From assembly GCF_003971255.1 (NCBI RefSeq), contig NZ_CP034660.1, positions 3,534,001 to 3,598,000 on the forward strand: a stretch of DNA of 64,000 bases. Reading direction: 5' to 3'. Within the stretch, counting starts at the first letter, position 1. Each line of letters starts with the position of its first letter. Origin of the DNA: Colwellia sp. Arc7-635 (GTDB lineage Bacteria; Pseudomonadota; Gammaproteobacteria; Enterobacterales; Alteromonadaceae). Below the pieces are notes generated by a model, which was not told where the DNA came from, did not search any database, and was given only the letters and a program-made list of their open reading frames with translations. The position numbers were made by a program, and so were the translations under genes. Shown here in pieces: positions 24,947-36,312 of this stretch.

Positions 24947-26533
24947 ATGGGCATTTCAAGCGATAAGGTTATTATTTTTGACACCACATTACGTGATGGC
25001 GAACAAGCATTAAACGCAAGCTTGTCGGTACATGAGAAATTACAGATAGCGCATGCCATTGAACGTTTAGGTGTAGATATCATGGAAGTTGGTTTTCCGG
25101 TTTCTTCGCCCGGTGACTTTAAATCAGTACAAGAGATTGCTAGAACGGTCAAAAACGCACGTGTTTGTGCCCTAGCACGAGCAGTAGAAGGCGATATAAA
25201 AGCCTGTGCAGATGCACTTAAACCAGCACAGCAATTTCGTATTCACACTTTTATTTCAACTTCCGACGTCCATGTACAGCAGAAATTAAAAAAAGACTTT
25301 GCAGATGTTCAAGCCATGGCGATTCATGCCGTAAAGTACGCCCGAAGATTTACTGATGACGTCGAATTTTCTTGTGAAGACGCGGGCCGCACACCTATCG
25401 ATAATTTGTGCCGTATGGTTGAAGAAGCGATAAAAGCAGGCGCTACAACGGTTAACATTCCTGATACGGTCGGTTACACCCTACCTAACGAGTTTGGCGG
25501 TATTATTACCAATTTGTTTAATCGAGTACCAAATATCGACCAAGCGGTTATTTCTGTGCATTGTCACAATGACTTGGGCTTAGCGGTTGCTAACTCAATG
25601 TCGGCAGTGCAAGCAGGGGCAAGGCAAATTGAATGTACTATTAATGGCATTGGCGAGCGAGCAGGTAATTGTTCGTTAGAAGAAGTTGCCATGATCATGA
25701 AAACTCGCCAAGCGTTATTAGGTGTTCATTCTCAAATCAATCATCAAGAAATTGCCCGTACCTCTAAATTAGTCAGCCAACTTTGTAATATGCCCGTGCA
25801 ATTGAATAAAGCGATTGTTGGCGGTAACGCTTTTAGTCATTCGTCAGGTATCCACCAAGATGGCATGTTAAAAGCCAGTAATACCTACGAGATAATGACA
25901 CCTGAAAGCGTCGGAATCAGCAAAACCAAGTTAAATTTGACCTCTCGAAGTGGCCGCCATGTGATCAAACATCGTATGGAGAGCTTAGGCTACCAAGAAT
26001 CTGATTATGAATTAGAAGCACTTTACGCTGACTTTTTAACTTTGGCGGATAAAAAAGGCCAAGTGTTCGATGATGATTTAGAAGCGTTATTGTTTAATAT
26101 TCAACAGCAAGACCAACAAGATTTTTATCATCTACAAACGTTAAACGTACAAAGTGGTGGCAGCGAATTTGCCACTTCAAGCATCAAATTGAGTAAAGGC
26201 GATGAGCACCAAATTATTTCGGCAACGGGTAATGGCCCTGTCGATGCTTTATATCGTGCCATAAAAAAAGCTGTCGATATTGATTTTGAAGTCAGCGACT
26301 ACAAAATTTCTAATAAAGGCGAAGGTGAAGATGGCTTAGGTAAGGCTGACATTGTGGTGTCGTGGCAAGGCAGAAATTTTCATGGTTACGGTTTAGATAC
26401 TGATGTTATCAAAGCCTCAGGCAATGCCTTAGTTAATGCGCTTAATGCCATTCATCGTGCGATTACTATTGCAGAATTAAAAACAGAGCGTGCGAGTGAG
26501 TTAAAAAATACAACGAATAATCGTCAACCATAA
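24947..26533 (+). CDS. leuA: 2-isopropylmalate synthase
   Basis: LeuA condenses acetyl-CoA with 2-oxoisovalerate, the committed step to leucine. The 528 residues match the family. DTTLRDGEQ opens the TIM barrel (metal Asp, catalytic Arg and Asp), [12 protein letters not shown] gives the HxH metal ligands, and GIGERAGN follows. The C-terminal regulatory domain that binds leucine runs from about residue 395, with [14 protein letters not shown] and [13 protein letters not shown] precedes the ATG. It is the first structural gene after the attenuator. Confidence 0.97.
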   Translation: MGISSDKVIIFDTTLRDGEQALNASLSVHEKLQIAHAIERLGVDIMEVGFPVSSPGDFKSVQEIARTVKNARVCALARAVEGDIKACADALKPAQQFRIHTFISTSDVHVQQKLKKDFADVQAMAIHAVKYARRFTDDVEFSCEDAGRTPIDNLCRMVEEAIKAGATTVNIPDTVGYTLPNEFGGIITNLFNRVPNIDQAVISVHCHNDLGLAVANSMSAVQAGARQIECTINGIGERAGNCSLEEVAMIMKTRQALLGVHSQINHQEIARTSKLVSQLCNMPVQLNKAIVGGNAFSHSSGIHQDGMLKASNTYEIMTPESVGISKTKLNLTSRSGRHVIKHRMESLGYQESDYELEALYADFLTLADKKGQVFDDDLEALLFNIQQQDQQDFYHLQTLNVQSGGSEFATSSIKLSKGDEHQIISATGNGPVDALYRAIKKAVDIDFEVSDYKISNKGEGEDGLGKADIVVSWQGRNFHGYGLDTDVIKASGNALVNALNAIHRAITIAELKTERASELKNTTNNRQP

Positions 26534-26587
26534 TGCTTCAAAGCATTCTGTGGATAAGAAATCAATTTAATTAGAATTAATCAGTAG

Positions 26588-27709
<1,122 letters not shown>

Positions 27710-27710
27710 C

Positions 27711-29129
27711 ATGGCCACTACTTTATACGAAAAATTATGGCAACGTCATATCATTGAAGAAAAAGCCGATGAAACACCCTTGATTTTTGTTGATCGCCAT
27801 TTGATCCACGAGGTAACTTCGCCGCAAGCTTTCGCTAATTTAAAATTTCACAATCGTGTATTACGCCATCCTGAGCGTACTATCGCGACCATGGATCACA
27901 ATATATCAACACGCTCGATTGAAATTAATGCGGCAGGTGAAGGCGCTGCAAATCAATTAAGAACATTAGAAAAAAACTGTAAAGAGTTCGGCATCGAATT
28001 ATTTGGCATGGGCCACAGAAACCAAGGTATTGTGCATGTTATGGGGCCAGAGTTGGGCTTAACGTTGCCGGGTACTGTAATTGTTTGTGGTGACTCACAT
28101 ACCGCAACCCATGGTGCTTTTGGTGCCTTAGCGTTTGGTATTGGCACCTCGGAAGTTGAACATGTTTTTGCCACGCAAACTTTACGTCAAACCAAAGCAA
28201 AAACCATGAAAATAGAAGTCAAAGGACAAGTAGCTCCAGGCATCAGTGCTAAAGATATTATCTTAGCCATTATCGGTAAAACTGGCAGTGCGGGCGCAAC
28301 AGGGTATGTCGTAGAGTATTGTGGTGAAGCCATTGAGCGCTTAACCATGGAAGAGCGCATGACCGTTTGTAATATGAGCATTGAATTTGGCGCAAAAGCA
28401 GGTCTTATCGCACCAGATGCAACCACTTTTGAGTACTTGAAAGGTAAAGAATACGCTCCTAAAGGTGAGGTATGGCAACAAGCGATTGAAGATTGGCAGC
28501 AATTGAAAACTGATGACGATGCAAGCTTTGATAGCTATTTAACGCTTGAGGCAAAAGATATTAAGACTCAAGTGACTTGGGGCACAACACCAGGGCAAGT
28601 AACGCAGGTTGATAGCGTCGTACCATCGCCAGAAGATTTTAGCGATCAAGTTGAGCGCGACTCATGTATCGCAGCGCTGAAATATATGGGCTTAACCGCA
28701 GGTACAAAAATTACTGACATCAGTATTAACAAAGTCTTTATTGGCTCGTGTACTAATTCAAGAATCGAAGATTTACGTGCTGCCGCTGCAATTGCGAAAG
28801 GCAAAACAGTATCGCCTAATGTGGACGCTATTGTAGTACCGGGTTCTTATCGCGTTAAAGAACAAGCAGAAGCGGAAGGTTTAGCACAAACGTTTATTGA
28901 CGCCGGTTTTGAATGGCGTTTGCCGGGTTGCTCAATGTGTTTGGGCATGAATGACGACGTATTAACCGAAGGCGACCGTTGTGCCTCTACCAGTAATCGT
29001 AATTTTGAAGGCCGTCAAGGCAGAGGTAGCCGTACACACTTAGTGAGCCCAGAGCTAGCCGCCGCTTCAGCCATTGCAGGACATTTTGTCGACTTAACCC
29101 AGTTTAACCAACAGACTCAAGGAGCATAA
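27711..29129 (+). CDS. leuC: 3-isopropylmalate dehydratase, large subunit
   Basis: LeuC, with LeuD, isomerises 2- to 3-isopropylmalate by an aconitase-type mechanism. The 472 residues contain the three cysteines that hold the 4Fe-4S cluster: one in [16 protein letters not shown] and two in [30 protein letters not shown] is the usual active-site stretch. It is read from ATG with GGAG upstream and is separated from leuD by one base. Confidence 0.97.
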   Translation: MATTLYEKLWQRHIIEEKADETPLIFVDRHLIHEVTSPQAFANLKFHNRVLRHPERTIATMDHNISTRSIEINAAGEGAANQLRTLEKNCKEFGIELFGMGHRNQGIVHVMGPELGLTLPGTVIVCGDSHTATHGAFGALAFGIGTSEVEHVFATQTLRQTKAKTMKIEVKGQVAPGISAKDIILAIIGKTGSAGATGYVVEYCGEAIERLTMEERMTVCNMSIEFGAKAGLIAPDATTFEYLKGKEYAPKGEVWQQAIEDWQQLKTDDDASFDSYLTLEAKDIKTQVTWGTTPGQVTQVDSVVPSPEDFSDQVERDSCIAALKYMGLTAGTKITDISINKVFIGSCTNSRIEDLRAAAAIAKGKTVSPNVDAIVVPGSYRVKEQAEAEGLAQTFIDAGFEWRLPGCSMCLGMNDDVLTEGDRCASTSNRNFEGRQGRGSRTHLVSPELAAASAIAGHFVDLTQFNQQTQGA

Positions 29130-29130
29130 C

Positions 29131-29727
29131 ATGGAAAAATTTACGCAACATTATGGTTTAGTTGTGCCATTAGATGCCGCCAATGTCGATACCGATCAAA
29201 TCATTCCAAAACAATTTTTACAAAAAACGACCCGCATTGGTTTTGGTCAACACTTGTTTCATGACTGGCGTTATTTAGATACCGCGGGTAACGAAAACAA
29301 TCCGGAATTTATCCTTAACCAACCACAGTATAAAGGCGCAAGTATTTTGCTAGCTGGTGAAAACTTTGGTTGTGGCTCAAGCCGAGAGCATGCACCTTGG
29401 GCGTTACAAGAGTTTGGTTTCAAAGTTATTATTGCTTCAAGTTTTGCTGATATTTTTTATGCTAACTGTATCAATATCGGCGTATTACCGATTATTTTAT
29501 CAGAAAAAATCATCGCGACATTATTTCAACAAGCAAAAGAAAAACCGCAACACTTTACCGTTGATTTAGCCGAAAGTATGATAAAAACAGAAAGCGAACA
29601 ATACAGTTTTAGTCTTGCGCCCTTCCACCAATATTGTTTAGAAAATGGTGTTGATAGTGTCGGGTGGACCTTAAATAAAATTGATATGATAAAAGATTAC
29701 GAAGCAAAAATGCCAACATGGCAATAA
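29131..29727 (+). CDS. leuD: 3-isopropylmalate dehydratase, small subunit
   Basis: LeuD supplies the swivelling domain of isopropylmalate isomerase. At 198 residues it is the normal length. [12 protein letters not shown] near the start and [17 protein letters not shown] in the middle are the substrate-binding motifs. Last gene of the leu operon, with a weak hairpin downstream at about 29765. Confidence 0.96.
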   Translation: MEKFTQHYGLVVPLDAANVDTDQIIPKQFLQKTTRIGFGQHLFHDWRYLDTAGNENNPEFILNQPQYKGASILLAGENFGCGSSREHAPWALQEFGFKVIIASSFADIFYANCINIGVLPIILSEKIIATLFQQAKEKPQHFTVDLAESMIKTESEQYSFSLAPFHQYCLENGVDSVGWTLNKIDMIKDYEAKMPTWQ

Positions 29728-29764
29728 TTGTATGTCTGTTTTATTAAACATCAAACATGATTAT

Positions 29765-29789
29765 TAACTGCAGCGATTAGCCGCAGTTA
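29765..29789 (+). terminator. Possible terminator after leuD
   Basis: TAACTGC pairs with GCAGTTA around an 11-base loop. It is short and lacks a proper U-run, so the assignment is weak; it lies between the convergent leuD and the ExeA-like gene. Confidence 0.4.
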
Positions 29790-29886
29790 TTCGTTACTTC
29801 TAATCGCTACTTAACTATTCACAACATATGCGAATGGTTAAATAGCGTTATTATTTAGCATGATAGAAATTAAACTGCACTATCGG

Positions 29887-31521
29887 TTAATTCCAAGAAG
29901 ATAACGCCGCCATGGTAAATTTTTCACCACGAAAACTCAGAATAACTTCCTGCGGGCGTATTTCACTCAGTAGTAATTCACGACCAATATAATCACCTTC
30001 GTAACGATCTCGGCCATTCACTCGAACCCAACCTTGACCATCACTGGCATAAATATGCATTTCAAATGCTAACGACGGCACACCATCTTGCACCCAAGCT
30101 GGCATTTGTGTCAGCGGCATCAATTCACTATTTACTGATGCTTCAGCATTACTCTTGCCTTCTTCCATTGGTTTAGTCTGCTCAATAGCTGATTGAAAGC
30201 TCGCGAGTAACTCATCAGAAACACCATCGGCCGCTTTTACAACAAAATTATTGTTTGGCTTAGTTTCAACCCTTTTTTGAGCCGGCTGTTCAGTTACTGG
30301 CTTTGCCGCTATTGGCTGAAGCGATTTAACTTGTGCTGTTGTTTGCTGATCAGCTAATACTTGTTCGTTAACGTTAAACTCGTCAATAGTATCCACATTC
30401 TTATTCGCAACAGCGTTACTTTTATTAATGCGACTAACCGGTGCAGCGGTATTATTGTCAGGTTTAGCACTGTCACTAACCTTGCTGCCATCTTCACGAT
30501 CAATATTAGGCTGTTCTGAATTGTTTTCAGTCTTTAGCACAGCGGCTGGTAATATCTGAGTACTAAGCGCGCTCGTATTATTTTCAATAGCGGTACTATG
30601 AATAAACTGTTGAGTTCCCCACCAAACGCCAACCGCTAAAAATAGGCACAGTGCCCCAATTAAGCCTCCAGCTTTTATCCACGTTTTTTGCCACCAAGGT
30701 ATTACTTGAAATTCATCACCTAAGGCATCGTGAGCCGCTTGTAAAACAATCTTACGGTTTATCACCGCGTTGTTGCTGTTATAGGCATTCATTAAAGAAC
30801 GCTCTGCTAGCAAGTTCATCAAACGCGGTATACCGTGACAAATATTATGAATCGCACTAACAGCACTCTTATCGAATATATTACGAAAACACTTAGCCAC
30901 TGACAGTCTATGTTTAAGGTACTGAGCAACTTCTTGCTTATTAAGCGGTAATAAATGATACCGGGCAGTAATTCGTTGAGCTAATTGTCGTAAATCTCGA
31001 CGCTGAAGTAACTGTTGTAACTCTGGTTGGCCAATTAAAATAACTTGTAATAATTTTTTGGTATTTGTTTCCAAATTCGTTAATAGTCGTAACTGCTCTA
31101 GCACTTCAGGCTGTAAATGCTGAGCCTCATCAATAATCAACAGAGTATTAATATCTTCACTATGATTTTTAAGTAGCTTTTCTTGAATTTTATCCGTCAG
31201 CGTTTTTAACGTTGCACCCGTTTTTCGATAACGAATTTTTAACTCATCACACAAAGTCGCTAACAGTTCTTGGCTAGAGAGAGTTGGGTTAAGAATAAAA
31301 GCCGCTTGAGTATTCTCGGGTAAGTTTTCCATCAAACGTCTACTGATGGTGGTTTTACCGGTACCAACCTCCCCTGTTAGCAAGACAAATCCGCCAGTAT
31401 CGCCCAAACCATAAGTCAGGTGATTAAGTGCTTCGCGGTGGCGATCACTCATAAATAAATAATCAGGATTTGGCGCAATAGAGAATGGTTTTTCTTCTAA
31501 ACCAAAATAACTTGTGTACAT
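29887..31521 (-). CDS. ExeA-type AAA ATPase fused to a GspB-type C-terminal domain
   Basis: Residues 1-270 form an ExeA-like AAA ATPase: YFGLEEKPFSIAPNPDYLF at the start, the Walker A motif GEVGTGKTT, the Walker B motif LLIIDEAQHL, and the sensor region ILIGQPEL. A single membrane helix follows (GALCLFLAVGVWWGTQQF) and then a long Asn/Ser/Lys-rich periplasmic linker. The last 80 residues (MPAWVQDGVPSLAFEMHIYA to GRELLLSEIRPQEVILSFRG) match the GspB/ExeB periplasmic domain. In Aeromonas, ExeA and ExeB are separate partners that place the type II secretin through the cell wall. I see no peptidoglycan-binding domain in the ATPase. The start at 31521 (544 residues) fits the ExeA family better than the longer frame from 31581. 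Confidence 0.85.
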   Translation of the reverse strand: MYTSYFGLEEKPFSIAPNPDYLFMSDRHREALNHLTYGLGDTGGFVLLTGEVGTGKTTISRRLMENLPENTQAAFILNPTLSSQELLATLCDELKIRYRKTGATLKTLTDKIQEKLLKNHSEDINTLLIIDEAQHLQPEVLEQLRLLTNLETNTKKLLQVILIGQPELQQLLQRRDLRQLAQRITARYHLLPLNKQEVAQYLKHRLSVAKCFRNIFDKSAVSAIHNICHGIPRLMNLLAERSLMNAYNSNNAVINRKIVLQAAHDALGDEFQVIPWWQKTWIKAGGLIGALCLFLAVGVWWGTQQFIHSTAIENNTSALSTQILPAAVLKTENNSEQPNIDREDGSKVSDSAKPDNNTAAPVSRINKSNAVANKNVDTIDEFNVNEQVLADQQTTAQVKSLQPIAAKPVTEQPAQKRVETKPNNNFVVKAADGVSDELLASFQSAIEQTKPMEEGKSNAEASVNSELMPLTQMPAWVQDGVPSLAFEMHIYASDGQGWVRVNGRDRYEGDYIGRELLLSEIRPQEVILSFRGEKFTMAALSSWN

Positions 31522-31660
31522 AGAAAATCTTAACTGGTGAATTGACCCTGTGAAATTAACCTGAACACGATCATATGTCAAAAGTCAGTCAACTCTTGTG
31601 TTAAACTTTAATAATATTATTATTCTATATCATTCATTTTCAGAGGCTTATAGCTCCATA

Positions 31661-32926
31661 ATGCAAAATATAACGCAGCAATTAAATTATTTTTTAGTTG
31701 GAGGCGCTGTGAGAGACGCCTTGCTCAATAGAGCGGTTGTCGACAAAGACTATCTGGTTGTCGGATCTAGCGTCGAAGAAATGCTCAGTCTAGGCTTTTT
31801 ACAAGTAGGAAAAGATTTTCCGGTATTCTTACACCCTAAGAGCAAACAAGAATATGCATTGGCTCGCACCGAAAAAAAATCAGGTCAAGGCTACACCGGC
31901 TTTAACTGCAATGCCTCATCAAGCGTAACACTTGAAGAAGACTTACTGCGTAGAGATCTCACCATTAATGCCATGGCAATGGATCAAAACGGCAAGATAC
32001 ATGACCCTTACCATGGCCAAAAAGATTTAGAAAATCGTGTCTTACGCCATGTTTCTGAAGCTTTTATTGAAGACCCTTTAAGAGTGCTACGTGTCGCACG
32101 GTTCGCTGCTCGCTACCATGAGTATGGCTTTACTATAGCACCAGAAACACTCGCTTTAATGACCGAGCTTAGCGAAAGCGGCGAACTATTGAGTCTTTCG
32201 GGTGAACGTGTGTGGCAAGAAATGCAACGAAGCCTAGCTGATGATCATCCTGAAGTATTCTTTCAAGTACTCTTTGAGTGCCAAGCGCTGAAATCGCTTT
32301 GGCCTGACTTACATGAATTATGGGGTATTCCAAATCCAGAAAAGTGGCACCCAGAGATTTGCTCAGGTGTACATACGATGATGGTATTAAAACAAGCAGT
32401 TTTACTCTCAAAGAAAACCAGCATCAGGTTTGCCAGTGTTTGTCATGACTTAGGTAAGTCATTAACTGAACAAGAAAATCTCCCCTCTCATCCTGGCCAT
32501 GAGACCGCAGGATTACCGTTAATAGAAGAGTTTTGTCAGCGTTTGCGTGTACCTAATACGCACAAAAGTTTAGCGCTAAAAGTTTGTCAGTTTCACCTGC
32601 ATGCACATAAAGTGTTTGAATTAAAAGCGAGTACTATTTTAAAGCTATTTGATCAATTAGATGCGTGGCGTAAACCTGAAGAGTTTGAAGACTTTTTACT
32701 TTGCTGCCAAGCAGATTTTACCGGCCGTCTTGGTTTTGAAAACCGACACTACCAACAAAAAGATTTTCTCGATAGCGCTTTTAAGGCTCTCAGTAAAGTT
32801 ACAGCTAAACCTTTTGTGGAACAAGGCCTTAAGGGCTATGCAATAAAAGAAGCAATAACTCAACAAAGATTCAATGAATTAACCTCATACAAGCTCGTAT
32901 ATATTGAACAACATAAGCTTGATTAG
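31661..32926 (+). CDS. cca: CCA-adding tRNA nucleotidyltransferase
   Basis: Cca adds or repairs the 3' CCA of tRNAs. From ATG 31661 it is 421 residues. The active-site pattern is clear: FLVGGAVRDALL, VDKDYLVVGS with its DxD-type acidic pair, the RRD motif in DLLRRDLTINAMA, and EDPLRVLRVARFAARY. An HD domain follows, with SVCHDLGKS near residue 265, as in the E. coli enzyme with added phosphatase activity. The upstream in-frame ATG at 31598 gives an N-terminus that does not resemble the family. In E. coli cca adjoins ygiM; here about 10 kb lies between them. Confidence 0.94.
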   Translation: MQNITQQLNYFLVGGAVRDALLNRAVVDKDYLVVGSSVEEMLSLGFLQVGKDFPVFLHPKSKQEYALARTEKKSGQGYTGFNCNASSSVTLEEDLLRRDLTINAMAMDQNGKIHDPYHGQKDLENRVLRHVSEAFIEDPLRVLRVARFAARYHEYGFTIAPETLALMTELSESGELLSLSGERVWQEMQRSLADDHPEVFFQVLFECQALKSLWPDLHELWGIPNPEKWHPEICSGVHTMMVLKQAVLLSKKTSIRFASVCHDLGKSLTEQENLPSHPGHETAGLPLIEEFCQRLRVPNTHKSLALKVCQFHLHAHKVFELKASTILKLFDQLDAWRKPEEFEDFLLCCQADFTGRLGFENRHYQQKDFLDSAFKALSKVTAKPFVEQGLKGYAIKEAITQQRFNELTSYKLVYIEQHKLD

Positions 32927-32964
32927 CTACGAGTCCATTGTGTAACAAATAGAATAAAAGAGAT

Positions 32965-32996
32965 AAAAAAACCATATCAACTGATATGGTTTTTTG
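32965..32996. terminator. Terminator after cca
   Basis: AAAAACCATATCA and TGATATGGTTTTT pair around a 2-base loop, with A- and U-runs on the two sides. It can end both cca and the convergent receptor gene. Confidence 0.85.
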
Positions 32997-33046
32997 TATT
33001 AGGTTAGCACTACATTAAATTAACTTAGCACTAACTGACGGCTAAA

Positions 33047-35703
33047 TTAAAATTTATAAGCCGCTTTCACGTAGTAGTAACCACCATTGTAATCAAATGG
33101 ACCACTTTCGTAATAAACACCACTTACAACACCGTAAGCGCCGCCATCTTTTTGCAGTTCTTGTGCTTCAGTATCAAAAATATTGTTAGCACCGGCCGAT
33201 AATGTCCAGCTATCATTTAAGAAGTAACTTACTGACGCATCAATCGTATAAGAAGAACCAACCGTTTCTGACCAACCGTATGAACTAAATTCATCAGGCT
33301 CATCTGCATGAGTTGCAAACCACTCGCCAAAGTAGTTAGCACGTACTAGCATACTCACGCTTTCCCAGCTTTGAGCGAATGTAAATGTCGCACGGTGCTC
33401 AGGAATACCTTCTTCTAAACGTCTAATTTTATAACCTGTAGTAAAGTTACCCGGATCATCAACTTCAGTACTGTTATAGTTATAAGCAAGGCTAAGCTTA
33501 CTATCTCCGCCCATTAACGCCATGCCGTAGTTAGCTACAATATCAACACCTTGTGTTGTTGTATCAAAGTCATTAGCAAAGAAAGTTATCTTACCACCTA
33601 GCAATAATTCAGGACTTGGATACAGACCAGCTAAATCATCAACATCTTCTTGAGTAATATCAAGCTTATCTGTTTGCGCAACACGGTCTGTCACTTCAAT
33701 ATTATAAGCATCAACCGTCATAAAGAAGTCACCACTTTGGTACACAAGCCCTACAGCGTAACTTACTGACTCTTCAGGTTGCAGTTCTACACCACCTTTT
33801 TGTGCTGATACAGGATGGGTAGGTGGGAATGTTGCTGATTGTACAAGTTCACCACTTACTAGTGATGTTTGAGTATTTACTACATTTGCTTGTCCAACCG
33901 TTGGTGCACGGAAACCAGTACTATGTGATGCTCTAAAAGATAACTCATCGGTAACTTGGTACTGAGCTGTTAGCTTATAGTTAGTTGTATTACCAAACGA
34001 AGAAAAGTCTTCATAACGTAATGCCGCGCCTAATAGTAAATCTTCAGTAACATAGGCTTCAACATCTAAATAAGCTGCAATGCTTTGACGTTTGTTAATG
34101 CCTTGAGCTTCTGGTGAGAAACCTGCAAAACCATGCGAACCAACACTAAAGCCTTGAGTTGCAAGCGGTCCTTGTTGCCATGACGCTTGTTCACCTGAAA
34201 CAATTTCAAAGCTCTCTTGACGCCATTCAAGACCTGTTGCGACATTAATAGGATCAGATAACCCTACATCGACACTTTTTACCAAATCAGCATTAAAAGA
34301 CTTTTCTAGCTGGATGTATGAACCAACTTCAAATGACAGATCCGCCTGATCGGCATTTAATGCCCCATTGATGGGTTCACCGTATTGACCAATGTATAAG
34401 TAGATTTATTACGACCTACTGAGGCACTAAGGTCATAAAAAGCTTCATCTAAAAATCCACCTTTAATCTCACCACGAGTACCCATAGTTAACGCAGTATC
34501 ATTAATATTACCGGTAAACTGAGGCGTATAACCTCCAGGAAGTAATTCATTAAATGCAAAACAACCATCACTCGCCGCAACAGCAGCATACTCAGGTGTG
34601 TCTAAAATATTGCCAACACTTGTACCAGCAACATTATCAACTAATGTAAAGTTCGTTGGACAACCATTGACGCCTTCTCCATCCATGTCACCTACTAGCC
34701 ATACCTTTCTTGTTGGATCGAATTCACCGTCTCCATCCAGATCGATATCATAGTCAAAAACATCTTTAGAAAATACACCGCCACGATTTTGAGGGTTACG
34801 ATAATAATAACCACCTGTAGCGGTACGGTCTGAATAGTTACCAAACATGTAAAATTCTTTATCATTTCCTAAATCAAGACCAACATTAGCAAATAAAGTA
34901 ATATCATCTTCAATGTCTGGGTTACCCCAAGTCATCGCAGGAGTTGCTACACTAGTATTACCAGCATCAATCAAGCCTTGTGCATCAGGTCGTTGAACAC
35001 TTCGACTAGTGGCATCAGCAGTTTTATATTGAAAAGAAAGGTTAACAAAGCCATCTTTAGTGAATGGTAAACCAATATTACCGTCAACGATGGTTGAGTC
35101 ACCATCGCCTTCATAATAAGCGCCTTTTTTAACAGAGATAGAACCACCGTCAGCATCATCTTTAAGCACAAAGTTCATTACACCAGCAATAGCATCTGAA
35201 CCATATTGTGCAGCAGCACCATCACGCAACACCTCAACTTGCTTCAAGGCAATAGAAGGTATTACTGAAATATCAGGACCTTGAGCTCCGTCATTTACAC
35301 CGCCACCTTGGAAAGCAATAACAGATGCACGGTGACGACGCTTACCATTTAATAATATCAGCGTTGAATCTGAAGAAAGGCCACGTAAGTTGACTGGACG
35401 GATGAACGATGCAGCATCTGAAATAGGTTGTTGGCGAACGTTAAATGATGGAACAGCTGCTTGCAACATATCTAGCATATCACTTGAAGCATTTTTACCG
35501 AGTTCATCACTACCAATAATATCAATTGGTACAGGTGACTCAGCCACTGAACGTGGTGCAGAGCGCGAGCCTACAACAGCAATACGTTCAACATCTTTTA
35601 ATTTTGCAGCTTTCTCTTCGAAACCCGCAGCAAAGCTAGGTGCGGTTCCTAATGCTAAACCAATGGCAAGGGCTAGCGTACCCGTACGAAATTTAGTAGA
35701 CAT
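33047..35703 (-). pseudogene. TonB-dependent receptor, interrupted by a single frameshift
   Basis: A TonB-dependent outer-membrane transporter in two frames. The 5' part (34357-35703, 448 residues) has a signal peptide (GTLALAIGLALGTAPSFA), a plug domain (VPIDIIGSDEL, RGLSSDSTLILLNGKR, VEVLRDGAAAQYGSDAIAGV) and the first strands. The 3' part (33047-34285) ends in the TonB-barrel terminal phenylalanine (YVKAAYKF). Between them the other frame stays open: after NPSMG it continues as ALNADQADLSFEVGSYIQL straight into the second part. One extra G in the G-run (C-run at 34363-34366 on the plus strand) would restore an 885-residue receptor. It may be a true mutation, phase variation or a sequence error. 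The insert DIDLDGDGEFD resembles a calcium loop. Substrate unknown. Confidence 0.88.
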
Positions 35704-36312
35704 GTTATTTCCTTCCTAATATTCAAATATGTTTTGTATCATTATTTTTTATAATTTTACCTACTGCGTTTATCGTAAACTCCTGCTTTATAAAAACTGA
35801 CTTTATAAAAATGAGTGTGGATAAACTAAAGGCTTGATTATTTATAAAACAGCTAGAAATGCTTTACAAGAGGCGATGAAGAGGAAAAATTGGCAGCAAG
35901 TGGCTAAAGACAAACGATTTACTAGCACAGATTAAACACGCGTAACAGAGTGTTTAAATATGTAACCAACCTGTAACCGAGGCTCTATAAGCCTCGCAAG
36001 AAATGATTGAAACAACTTTAGTGCGAAATTTTTCGTATTTAAATAACGAACAAATGAATATTTAATCTACAAAAATAAATTAAAAAAAATGCAAAAAAAA
36101 TGAACTTTTGTGAAATCGCCTATTTACAGGGATAAAAGTTCGGCTAAATAACAAGCTAAAAAGTTAAATCGTTGTTAACAGCTTGTTATCGCTGAGCTTG
36201 AGCCTGGAGAGATATTTTATATTAAGAGAGTGAAATGAAGATAAAATTATAAATTTTTCATAAAAAAAGCTTCAATAATATGAAGCTTTTTAGCTAGGAA
36301 TTGAAAATATTA
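35704..36312. other. Gene-free region upstream of the TonB-dependent receptor
   Basis: Six hundred AT-rich bases without a convincing gene. It must contain the receptor promoter. A perfect 7-bp stem with 5-base loop (CGAGGCT-CTATA-AGCCTCG) lies at 35978-35996 and a bidirectional terminator at 36264-36291. I recognise no operator. Confidence 0.5.
36264..36291 (-). terminator. Terminator after fahA
   Basis: AAAAAGCTTCA (36264-36274) and TGAAGCTTTTT (36281-36291) form an 11-bp stem. On the minus strand the U-run follows the stem, 22 bases after the fahA stop codon. Confidence 0.8.

Noticed and set aside
33047-34285. A separate 412-residue outer-membrane protein gene
   Set aside because: It has no signal peptide and its upstream sequence codes in the same frame back to the receptor's first part, so it is the 3' half of a frameshifted gene.
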